From contig URVZ01000062.1 in the NCBI GenBank assembly GCA_900551365.1, forward strand, positions 1 through 10,397: a stretch of DNA of 10,397 bases, written 5' to 3'. Positions 1-6,666 of the stretch are shown piece after piece; positions within the stretch are counted from its first letter, which is position 1, and every line of letters starts with the position of its first letter. The position numbers and the translations under genes are program-made. This DNA is from an uncultured Collinsella sp. GTDB lineage: Bacteria; Actinomycetota; Coriobacteriia; Coriobacteriales; Coriobacteriaceae. Below the pieces are notes generated by a model, which saw nothing but the letters and a program-made list of their open reading frames with translations, was not told where the DNA came from and made no database searches.

Positions 1-567
<567 letters not shown>

Positions 568-575
568 GCGGCGCC

Positions 576-3242
576 ATGACACCTCTCGCAAAACGTCTCC
601 CGCGCGAGCTGCGCCGCAATATCGGTAAGTACCTGGGCATCTTTTTGCTTATGTGCGGAAGCATTGCCCTTACATCGGGCTTTTTGCTCGCGGCGCATTC
701 CATCGGCTGCCTTATCGACGACATGCGCGATGCGTACGCGATCGAGGACGGCCGCGTGACCACCTCCTTCGAGGCCACCAAAGACCAGCTCAAGGCAGCC
801 GAGGACGCGGCAGACGACGTCGGCGGCGTCACGCTCTACAAGAATTTCTCCATCGATGCCATCATCAAAAAGACCGCCGGCGACGATGGAACCAAGCGCA
901 CGCTGCGCACCTATGCGCACCGCACCAAGGTCGATATCGCGTCCTACTGCGAAGGCAGGCAGCCTAAGGCGGACGATGAGGTGGCAATCGACCGTGTCTT
1001 CGCCACCAATAACAACCTGTCCGTGGGCGATAAAGTCGAGCTCGAGGGTCGCACCTACACCATCTGCGGCATCATGACCCAGCCCGATAGCCAGGCGCTG
1101 TTCCTCAACAATTCGGACTTTACGGTGAACACCATCACGTACGGTGTGGCCGAGGTCACCGACGCCGGCTTTGCCGCGCTTAAGGACGCCGGCGGCGCGC
1201 CTGCCTACACCTACTCCTTTACCTTTACCGATCGCGATCTCTCCACCGCGGATCGCGTCGATGCGGAGCAGGATATGGTGGAGGCGCTCACCGATGCCGA
1301 CGCACGCGTGGATGACCTCATCGACGCCGATTCCAACCAGGGCATTGGCTACGCGCGCGACGACGTAGACGGCGACTCCATGATGTGGATGACGCTGCTC
1401 GACATCATCATCGTGATCATGGCGTTCGTCTTTGTGGTCCTTACCGACGCCACCATCGAGGAGGAGAGCGCCATCATCGGCACGCTGCTCGCCAGCGGCT
1501 ATCGTCGACGCGAGATCGTGCTGCACTACCTTGCGCTTCCCGCTATCGTGGGCGTGGTCGCGGCGCTTTTGGGCACTGCGCTCGGCGTTGTGTTCTTTAC
1601 CGAGCCCATGCGCAGCCTCTATTACGGATCGTACAGTCTGCCGCCCTTCCAGGTGTACTGGAGCTGGGAGATCTTTGTGAAGTGCGCCGTGGTTCCCGCC
1701 GCTGCGCTCATCCTCATCACGCTGGTGGGTCTGCTTCGCAAGATGGGCAAGACGCCGTTGCAGTTTCTTCGCCACGAGGCGAGCGGCAAGTCTGGCACCA
1801 AGCGCGGCCTGCAGCTGCCGGAGCGCATGGGCTTTGTCTCGCGCTTCCGCCTGCGTATCTTCCTGCGCAACCTGGGCAACTTCGCCACGCTCTTCGTGGG
1901 CATTGCGTTTGCCTCGCTGCTGCTGCTCTTTGGCCTGGCGATTCTGCCCACGATGACGCACTACGCGGACAACCTCGAGACGAGCCTGGTCGCCGAGCAC
2001 CAGTACACGCTCAAGGCTCCGCTGGAGCTCGAGGGCACTGCCGAGGAGCGCGAGCAGTGGTCGGCACTCGAGTGCTTGCAGTCGGTTGACGGCGCGCTGC
2101 TTTCTGCCGCCCAAGATGCCGATGACGAGCTCGACGACGCGGCCGATGCGGCGCAGGCGGCAGCCGATGCCGCGACCGCATCTCCGTCTTCCGAGAGCCT
2201 GGCCGCGGCGCAGGACGCGCTCGCCAAGGTCCAGGACAAGAAGGATGCGCTTTATGCGCGCCTCGATGACCTTGCCGATGCTCTCGGCTGCGACCACGAT
2301 GAGGCTATCGACCTGATCGACAAGGCCTCTAAGATCGACACTGACAACGACGATATCCACCCGGTCAATACGACCGATAACGGCGCGGGCGCAATCGCAC
2401 AGGCCGAGAAATACGCCGTCTACCAGCTGCAATACGACCGCGGCGACGGAAATGGCGAGGAGACGATTTCCATCTACGGCATCTCGCCCGATTCGCGCTA
2501 CTGGAAAGGACTGGACGTCAGCGACGGACGCGTCGTCTTTGGCGGTGGCTTGCTCGACAAGTTTGGCTGGAGCGAGGGTCAGAAGGTTAAGCTTCGCGAC
2601 AAGTACGAGGGCGAGAATTATTCCTTTGAGTACGTGGGCAAGGACTGCGTTTGGGGCTCTAAGTCGGATATGAATGTCTATATGAGCATCGAAGACTTTA
2701 ACGAGCTGTTTGACAACGATGCGGCCTACTTTAACGGCTACGTGAGCAACGAGAAGCTCGACCTCGACGCGCGCTACTTTGCCGGCGATACCACGCCCGA
2801 CGACATGCGCGCCGTGGGCGACCAGTTCATCGGCATGATGAGCAAAATGATCGGCATGATGGTTGGGCTTGCGGTGTTCATCTTCTTGCTGTTTATGTAC
2901 CTGCTGACCAAGGCTGTGATCGACCACAGCGCCCGTTCGATCAGCTACATGAAAGTCTTTGGCTATCGCGATAGCGAGATTTCGCATCTGTACATCCGCT
3001 CGATCACGTTGTGCGTGGCAGCGTCACTCGTGCTGAGCCTGCCGGTCATTATTGGCTCGCTAACGGCCATCTTCCGCTCGATGCTGCTCGCCTATAACGG
3101 CAATATCGAGATCTACGTGCCCGCTTGGTCCATGGCGGCGTGCGCAGGAATCGGCTTTGCGACCTACCTGGTCGTGGCGCTGCTGCACACGCGCTCCATC
3201 AAGCGCGTCAGTCTGGCCGAAGCCCTCAAAGTCCAAGAGTAG
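576..3242 (+). CDS. FtsX/MacB-type ABC transporter permease, 888 residues, tandem FtsX units
   Basis: This is the membrane subunit partnering the preceding ATPase. Hydrophobic segments lie at about 19-44, 269-293, 315-341, 367-389, 433-458, 761-780, 808-830 and 851-873. That gives the duplicated 1+3 / 1+3 helix plan of double-FtsX permeases, with two large extracytoplasmic domains (about 45-268 and 459-753). The second contains a strongly acidic, Ala-rich helical stretch at about 516-575 that looks like a coiled coil. FtsX-like sequence follows helices 2 and 6 (ESAIIGTLLASGYRRREI; ISYMKVFGYRDSEI). I chose ATG 576 over an in-frame TTG at 561, because the TTG would overlap the ATPase and has no ribosome binding site; the ATG has only a weak one (TAGGCGG), suggesting translational coupling. 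Family members act in export, lipoprotein release, peptide resistance or cell-wall hydrolase control; which applies here is unknown. The stop codon is part of an inverted repeat. Confidence 0.95.
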   Translation: MTPLAKRLPRELRRNIGKYLGIFLLMCGSIALTSGFLLAAHSIGCLIDDMRDAYAIEDGRVTTSFEATKDQLKAAEDAADDVGGVTLYKNFSIDAIIKKTAGDDGTKRTLRTYAHRTKVDIASYCEGRQPKADDEVAIDRVFATNNNLSVGDKVELEGRTYTICGIMTQPDSQALFLNNSDFTVNTITYGVAEVTDAGFAALKDAGGAPAYTYSFTFTDRDLSTADRVDAEQDMVEALTDADARVDDLIDADSNQGIGYARDDVDGDSMMWMTLLDIIIVIMAFVFVVLTDATIEEESAIIGTLLASGYRRREIVLHYLALPAIVGVVAALLGTALGVVFFTEPMRSLYYGSYSLPPFQVYWSWEIFVKCAVVPAAALILITLVGLLRKMGKTPLQFLRHEASGKSGTKRGLQLPERMGFVSRFRLRIFLRNLGNFATLFVGIAFASLLLLFGLAILPTMTHYADNLETSLVAEHQYTLKAPLELEGTAEEREQWSALECLQSVDGALLSAAQDADDELDDAADAAQAAADAATASPSSESLAAAQDALAKVQDKKDALYARLDDLADALGCDHDEAIDLIDKASKIDTDNDDIHPVNTTDNGAGAIAQAEKYAVYQLQYDRGDGNGEETISIYGISPDSRYWKGLDVSDGRVVFGGGLLDKFGWSEGQKVKLRDKYEGENYSFEYVGKDCVWGSKSDMNVYMSIEDFNELFDNDAAYFNGYVSNEKLDLDARYFAGDTTPDDMRAVGDQFIGMMSKMIGMMVGLAVFIFLLFMYLLTKAVIDHSARSISYMKVFGYRDSEISHLYIRSITLCVAASLVLSLPVIIGSLTAIFRSMLLAYNGNIEIYVPAWSMAACAGIGFATYLVVALLHTRSIKRVSLAEALKVQE

Positions 3243-3268
3243 TCATTTAAGAACGTCCCCAATGACTA
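3240..3268. repeat. Perfect 8-bp inverted repeat, REP-like palindrome
   Basis: TAGTCATT at 3240-3247 is exactly complementary to AATGACTA at 3261-3268, with a 13-nt loop that ends in GTCCCC. The left arm includes the permease stop codon. No T-tract follows and the stem is AT-rich, so it is a poor intrinsic terminator. A short palindrome placed at a gene end resembles REP elements mobilised by Y1-type (RAYT) transposases. That identity is inference and needs a copy count in the genome. Confidence 0.5.
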
Positions 3269-3278
3269 GGTGCCGTAC

Positions 3279-3309
3279 TTGACTTTAACTCTGCTTTAAC
3301 TGGTACCAT
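3279..3309 (+). promoter_or_regulatory. Candidate promoter of the DUF362 gene with a CTTTAACT direct repeat
   Basis: A -35-like TTGACT (3279-3284) is followed 19 nt later by TACCAT (3304-3309), which is preceded by TG one base upstream, giving an extended -10. Two identical CTTTAACT octamers (3283-3290 and 3294-3301) occupy the spacer at 11-bp periodicity, about one helical turn. They could be a regulator site on one face of the DNA. The spacer is slightly long, so the exact -35 is uncertain. Confidence 0.45.
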
Positions 3310-3351
3310 CCTCTATGTCTGTAACGCCATATAGACAGAGGGGATATATCT

Positions 3352-4557
3352 ATGACCGCAACTGCACCCGCAGCACCCGCTAAGGTGTACTTCACCAACC
3401 TGCGCACGCATGCTCGCGAGAGCCAGCTCGACAAGCTCAAGCGCCTCATCCGTCACGCCGGTATCGAGCAGATCGACTTCGAGAACAAGTTCGTCGCCAT
3501 CAAGATTCACTTTGGCGAGCTGGGCAACCTGAGCTTTTTGCGCCCCAACTACGCCCGCGCCGTCGCGGATGTCGTGAAGGAGCTGGGCGGCAAGCCCTTC
3601 CTCACCGACTGCAACACGCTCTATGTCGGTAGCCGCAAAAACGCGCTCGAGCACATCGATACCGCCTACCAGAACGGCTTTACCCCGTATGCTACGGGTT
3701 GCCAGATCATCATTGCCGACGGCCTCAAGGGCACCGACGAGGCGCTTGTTCCGGTCGAGGGCGGCGAGTACGTGCACGAGGCCAAGATCGGTCAGGCGCT
3801 CATGGATGCCGATATCGTGATCAGCCTCACCCACTTTAAGGGTCATGAGCAGGCCGGCTTTGGCGGCGCCATGAAGAACCTGGGCATGGGCGGCGGCAGC
3901 CGCGCCGGCAAGATGGAGCAGCATGCCGCCGGCAAGCCGAACGTCTCGACCGAGCACTGCGTTGGCTGCCGTGCCTGCGAAAAGATCTGCGCGCACGACG
4001 CTGTCTCGTTCAACGACACCCGCGAGCGCGAGCTTGCCAACGGCAACACCCGCACGGTGCACGTGGCCACCATCGACCACGATCGCTGCGTGGGCTGCGG
4101 TCGCTGCATTGCGGCATGCAACCAGGACTGCATCAAGCCCGGCTATGACGCCGCGGCCGACGTGCTCAACTGCAAGATCGCCGAGTACACCAAGGCCGTC
4201 GTCGACGGTCGCCCGAGCTTCCATATCTCGCTTGCCATGGATATCAGCCCCAATTGCGATTGCCATCCCGAAAACGATACGCCTATCGTCAACGACATCG
4301 GCATGTTCGCGAGCTTCGACCCGGTCGCCATCGACCAGGCCTGCGCCGATGCCGTCATGGCATCCGAGCCGCTGCCAAACACCGAGCTCACCGATAGCGC
4401 GGCCAAGATGGAGCACAACCACGAGCATCTGGAGGGCGAGCAGGCCAAGGATCCCTTCTGCATCACGCATCCCGACACCGACTGGCGCGTGTGCATCGCG
4501 CATGCCGAGAAGATCGGCCTGGGCACGAGCAAGTACGAGCTTATCGAGGTCAAGTAG
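3352..4557 (+). CDS. DUF362 domain iron-sulfur protein with two 4Fe-4S motifs
   Basis: This 401-residue, probably cytoplasmic protein belongs to the DUF362 / uncharacterised Fe-S centre family, which is common in anaerobes and has no firmly established reaction. The N-terminal DUF362 part covers about 10-195, with the characteristic FKGHEQAGFGGAMKNLGMG block near 162-180. Two ferredoxin-type clusters follow: C203, C206, C209, C213 and C246, C249, C252, C256, each CxxCxxCxxxC, which would hold two 4Fe-4S centres. The DUF362 fold then resumes with NCDCHPENDTP (C302, C304, H305) and IGMFASFDPVAID. A histidine-rich EHNHEH lies at 354-359. The start is well supported by AGAGGGG 8 nt upstream. The gene has its own promoter-like region and its own terminator, so it is probably monocistronic. 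An electron-transfer or redox role is inferred from the clusters; the substrate is unknown. Confidence 0.93.
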   Translation: MTATAPAAPAKVYFTNLRTHARESQLDKLKRLIRHAGIEQIDFENKFVAIKIHFGELGNLSFLRPNYARAVADVVKELGGKPFLTDCNTLYVGSRKNALEHIDTAYQNGFTPYATGCQIIIADGLKGTDEALVPVEGGEYVHEAKIGQALMDADIVISLTHFKGHEQAGFGGAMKNLGMGGGSRAGKMEQHAAGKPNVSTEHCVGCRACEKICAHDAVSFNDTRERELANGNTRTVHVATIDHDRCVGCGRCIAACNQDCIKPGYDAAADVLNCKIAEYTKAVVDGRPSFHISLAMDISPNCDCHPENDTPIVNDIGMFASFDPVAIDQACADAVMASEPLPNTELTDSAAKMEHNHEHLEGEQAKDPFCITHPDTDWRVCIAHAEKIGLGTSKYELIEVK

Positions 4558-4604
4558 CGCCTAGCTATTGGACAAAATAAGCGCCTTTGTAGCGTAAGTT
4601 GAGC

Positions 4605-4644
4605 AAAAGCCGCCCGTGAGCACAGCGCCCACGGGCGGCTTTTT
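4605..4644. terminator. Bidirectional Rho-independent terminator between convergent genes
   Basis: A perfect 14-bp stem pairs AAAAGCCGCCCGTG (4605-4618) with CACGGGCGGCTTTT (4630-4643) around an 11-nt loop, and a TTTTT run ends at 4644. The GC-rich core with A on the left and T on the right works in both directions. It can stop the DUF362 transcript on the plus strand and the hydrolase transcript on the minus strand. Confidence 0.93.
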
Positions 4645-4720
4645 GGAAGTGCGAGGAAAATCGAATAGCGCCGACCACAAACCGATTTTTGGCAACAAAA
4701 CCCCAGACGTTGCTTTTTGC
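4645..4720. other. A/T-rich intergenic segment with weak inverted repeats
   Basis: Between the terminator and the hydrolase stop codon lie 76 bases that are clearly more A/T-rich than the flanking genes. AAAATCG (4657-4663) and CGATTTT (4683-4689) are inverted copies with a 19-nt loop. GCAAC (4692-4696) and GTTGC (4709-4713) form a weak stem followed by TTTTT (4714-4718). No ORF with a ribosome binding site is seen. It may be a degraded or dispersed intergenic repeat, or simply a 3' untranslated region. Confidence 0.3.
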
Positions 4721-5686
4721 CTAAAAATACTCGTCGAGGAAGTCGTCGACCGTGTTCCAGTAGAGTTCGGGGTCGACCTGCGCGCTCTTGGCGTGGGTGG
4801 CGCCATGGACGGTGAGCTTTTGCTTGACCTTGCTGGCGCACGCGTCGTAGTTTTGGTCGAGCATGCTGTACGGCACAAAGGTGTCTTGGTCACCGTGGAT
4901 AAACAGCATGGGAACCGTCGCGCGCTTGAGCTGTTCCACGCTGCTCGCCTTATGAAAGTCGTAGCCCGCGCGCACGTTGCACACCAAGTTTGCTACATCG
5001 AGCAAGGGAAAGCTGGGCAGGCCGAACACGTCCTTGAGCTGCAGAGAAAACTCGTCCCAAACACTCGTATAACCGCAGTCCTCGATAATGCATTTCACGT
5101 TTGCGGGCAGAGATTCCCCCGCGACGTTCATGGCGGTTGCCGCACCCATCGACTCGCCAAAGACCAGGATGCGCGCCTCGGGGTCAGCCTGAACGATTCG
5201 CTCGATCCATGCGACGACATCGAGCCGCTCGGGCCAGCCCATGCCGATATAGTCGCCGCCGGAGCGCTCGTGGGCGCGGGCGGCGGGTGCGAGTACGTTC
5301 ATGCCGCGGTCGTGGAATCGCTTGACGTATCGGGCCATACCGATGGGCTCGTTGGTATATCCATGCAGGCAGACGGCGTAGTCGTGCGTGCTCTCCGACG
5401 CAGCAAAATACCAGGCGGCAAGCTCGGTCCCGTCGTTCGCGGTGAGACTGCTGCTCTCGCGGTTTTCCTTAAACCACGCCCGTGCCTCGCCCTCCTCGGC
5501 GTCCATCTGCTCGCCCTTTTCGGCGTCCTTGCCATCCTGCATCATCTTCATGGTGTACGGCGCTTGGGGGTTCAGGGCAAAGTCAAACAAAAAGTTGCCG
5601 GCAAACCCCAGCAGCGCGACAACGAGCACCAGCGCAACGACGCCGGCTATCTTGAGCTTTCGATGGGAACGTGCGTTTTGAGCCAT
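4721..5686 (-). CDS. Membrane-anchored alpha/beta hydrolase (serine hydrolase)
   Basis: This 321-residue protein starts with a basic stretch and one hydrophobic helix (about 13-34) that looks like a signal anchor without an obvious cleavage site or lipobox, so the catalytic domain probably sits outside the membrane. The alpha/beta-hydrolase core runs from about 80 to the C-terminus. It shows an oxyanion-region LHGYTNEP (107-114), the nucleophile elbow GESMG with S179, the acid D268 in HGDQDTFVP, and the catalytic H298 in GATHAKS. All three catalytic residues are present. It resembles the broad peptidase/esterase-like hydrolases often annotated as BAAT/S9/DUF-type; the substrate cannot be predicted. 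An acidic linker (about 51-77) joins anchor and core. The start has a good AGGAG (5695-5699) 8 nt upstream. It is transcribed alone, converging on the DUF362 gene and diverging from the HlyIII gene. Confidence 0.93.
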   Translation of the reverse strand: MAQNARSHRKLKIAGVVALVLVVALLGFAGNFLFDFALNPQAPYTMKMMQDGKDAEKGEQMDAEEGEARAWFKENRESSSLTANDGTELAAWYFAASESTHDYAVCLHGYTNEPIGMARYVKRFHDRGMNVLAPAARAHERSGGDYIGMGWPERLDVVAWIERIVQADPEARILVFGESMGAATAMNVAGESLPANVKCIIEDCGYTSVWDEFSLQLKDVFGLPSFPLLDVANLVCNVRAGYDFHKASSVEQLKRATVPMLFIHGDQDTFVPYSMLDQNYDACASKVKQKLTVHGATHAKSAQVDPELYWNTVDDFLDEYF

Positions 5687-5703
5687 GCGGTATTCTCCTA
5701 TAA

Positions 5704-5717
5704 GATGTTAATACATC
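5704..5717. promoter_or_regulatory. Small inverted repeat in the hydrolase leader
   Basis: GATGT-taat-ACATC has 5-bp arms and a 4-nt centre, the same geometry as the repeat over the -35 at 5752-5765. Overlapping and adjoining it is CATCAAC (5714-5720), the inverse of GTTGATG at 5752-5758, so two such motifs flank the -10. Dimeric repressor binding is a possibility only. Confidence 0.3.
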
Positions 5718-5735
5718 AACATTTAATGCAAGCGC

Positions 5736-5764
5736 ATTATGGACGTTCGCCGTTGATGCGTCAA
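5736..5764 (-). promoter_or_regulatory. Promoter of the alpha/beta hydrolase gene
   Basis: Read on the minus strand, TTGACG (5764-5759) and CATAAT (5741-5736) are separated by exactly 17 nt, close to the sigma-70/SigA consensus. Transcription would begin near 5729, giving an untranslated leader of about 43 nt. The -35 lies within the small inverted repeat GTTGA-tgcg-TCAAC (5752-5765), a possible operator. Confidence 0.7.
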
Positions 5765-5799
5765 CAGGCAAAGAATGGGTAAACAAAGGGTCACGTATG

Positions 5800-5837
5800 G
5801 TGCAAATTTCGCACGTACCTAGACGCTTTGATATAGT
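5800..5837 (+). promoter_or_regulatory. Candidate promoter of the HlyIII gene with near-palindrome
   Basis: TATAGT (5832-5837) preceded by TG at 5829-5830 forms an extended -10. The -35 is poor (TTCGCA, 5808-5813, 18 nt away). The near-palindrome GTGC-aaatttc-GCAC (5800-5814) covers that region and could be a regulator site. The untranslated leader would be about 30 nt. Confidence 0.45.
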
Positions 5838-5854
5838 GTTGAGAACTCTTTACG

Positions 5855-5862
5855 TTGGAGGA
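5855..5862 (+). promoter_or_regulatory. Ribosome binding site that fixes the HlyIII start
   Basis: TTGGAGGA contains the anti-16S match GGAGG (5857-5861), 11 nt before ATG 5873. An in-frame TTG at 5855 would place the start inside this site, so it is rejected as start. Confidence 0.7.
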
Positions 5863-5872
5863 TGTAACCGGC

Positions 5873-6556
5873 ATGTCCGATTCGAGCGACAGTTCTAAGC
5901 CGCGACCCAAGACCGCGGTCGTTCCACACTACACAGTGGGCGAGGAGATCATGAACTCCGTCACCCATGGTGTCGGCTGCCTGCTGGGTATCGCGGGCCT
6001 GGTGCTCCTGATCGTATTCGCCGCCCTGCGCGGCGGAGGCCCGGCCCATATGGCCGCGGCGATTGTCTATGGCGTCAGCATTATCCTCGAATACCTAGCC
6101 TCCACGCTCTACCACGCGATTCAGCCCGCGCGCGCCAAGCGCGTGTTTCGCATCATCGACCACAGCTGCATCTACCTGCTCATAGCCGGCAGCTATACGC
6201 CGTTTTGCCTCATCACGCTCGCAAACGACGGCGGCGCTGTGCTGTTCTTTGCCGTATGGGCCATCGCCATCATCGGCATCGCCCTCGAGTGCTTCCTACG
6301 CGAGCGCCAGCCGCATTGGGTAAGCGGCCTGGTCTACCTGCTGATGGGCTGGCTCGTTGTCTTTAAGCTGCCCGAACTTGTTGCGCTGCTCAATCCCGTG
6401 GCACTTGCCCTGCTCGCCGTCGGCGGCGTGTGCTACACCGCGGGCGTGCCGTTCTATATCGCCAAAAACGTGCGCTATCTGCACAGCGTGTTTCACCTGT
6501 GGGTGCTCGCCGGCAGCATCTTCCAGTTCATGGCGGTGATCCTCTTCGTAATCTAG
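5873..6556 (+). CDS. trhA: HlyIII/PAQR family membrane protein (TrhA-like)
   Basis: This is a 227-residue integral membrane protein of the hemolysin III / PAQR superfamily, with about seven hydrophobic helices from residue 34 to 227. The family signature residues are present: EEIMNSVTHG (24-33), STLYH with H81, RIIDHSCIYLLIAGSYTPF (93-111) with D96 and H97, and HSVFHLWVL with H204 and H208. H81, H204 and H208 correspond to the metal-binding histidines known from PAQR proteins. Despite the name, most bacterial members are not proven toxins, and a role in membrane homeostasis has been proposed. The hydrophilic N-terminus (about 1-20) is Ser/Asp-rich. ATG 5873 is used because the upstream in-frame TTG lies within the ribosome binding site. 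It is divergent from the hydrolase and sits 110 nt before another so-called hemolysin gene (CNNM/CorC), possibly in one transcript. Confidence 0.95.
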   Translation: MSDSSDSSKPRPKTAVVPHYTVGEEIMNSVTHGVGCLLGIAGLVLLIVFAALRGGGPAHMAAAIVYGVSIILEYLASTLYHAIQPARAKRVFRIIDHSCIYLLIAGSYTPFCLITLANDGGAVLFFAVWAIAIIGIALECFLRERQPHWVSGLVYLLMGWLVVFKLPELVALLNPVALALLAVGGVCYTAGVPFYIAKNVRYLHSVFHLWVLAGSIFQFMAVILFVI

Positions 6557-6569
6557 CGACCATGCCTGC

Positions 6570-6629
6570 GCGCCCGCGTTCTCGTTTGGGCGCCGGTGCA
6601 ATTGCCGTATCCGCCATCAACGTTTTAAC
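6570..6629 (+). promoter_or_regulatory. Intergenic stem-loop and weak promoter-like elements before the CNNM gene
   Basis: GCGCCC (6570-6575) and GGGCGC (6588-6593) can form a 6-bp GC stem with a 12-nt loop but have no T-tract. Downstream, TTGCCG (6602-6607) and TTTAAC (6624-6629) are spaced by 16 nt and could be a weak promoter. Whether the CNNM gene has its own start of transcription is undecided. Confidence 0.25.
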
Positions 6630-6666
6630 CTGACGTCCCGAATCTTGGAGGTTCGAGAAACTCCCG

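Noticed and set aside
2086..2316. Possible frameshifted or inserted gene in the Ala/Asp-rich part of the permease
   Set aside because: The permease frame is continuous through this stretch and the composition fits a helical insert; alternative frames give Arg/Pro/Ser-rich shadow sequence.
3311..3340. Imperfect inverted repeat CCTCTATGTCT / AGACAGAGG just before the DUF362 ribosome binding site
   Set aside because: The arms are broken by an unpaired base and the right arm merges with the ribosome binding site. It may be a leader hairpin but the support is too weak to list as a feature.
3313..4503. 396-codon minus-strand frame opposite the DUF362 gene
   Set aside because: The sense strand has clear 4Fe-4S and DUF362 motifs; the antisense translation has none.
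4616..5782. 388-codon plus-strand frame opposite the alpha/beta hydrolase
   Set aside because: It starts inside the terminator hairpin and runs antisense to a hydrolase with an intact catalytic triad and its own promoter.
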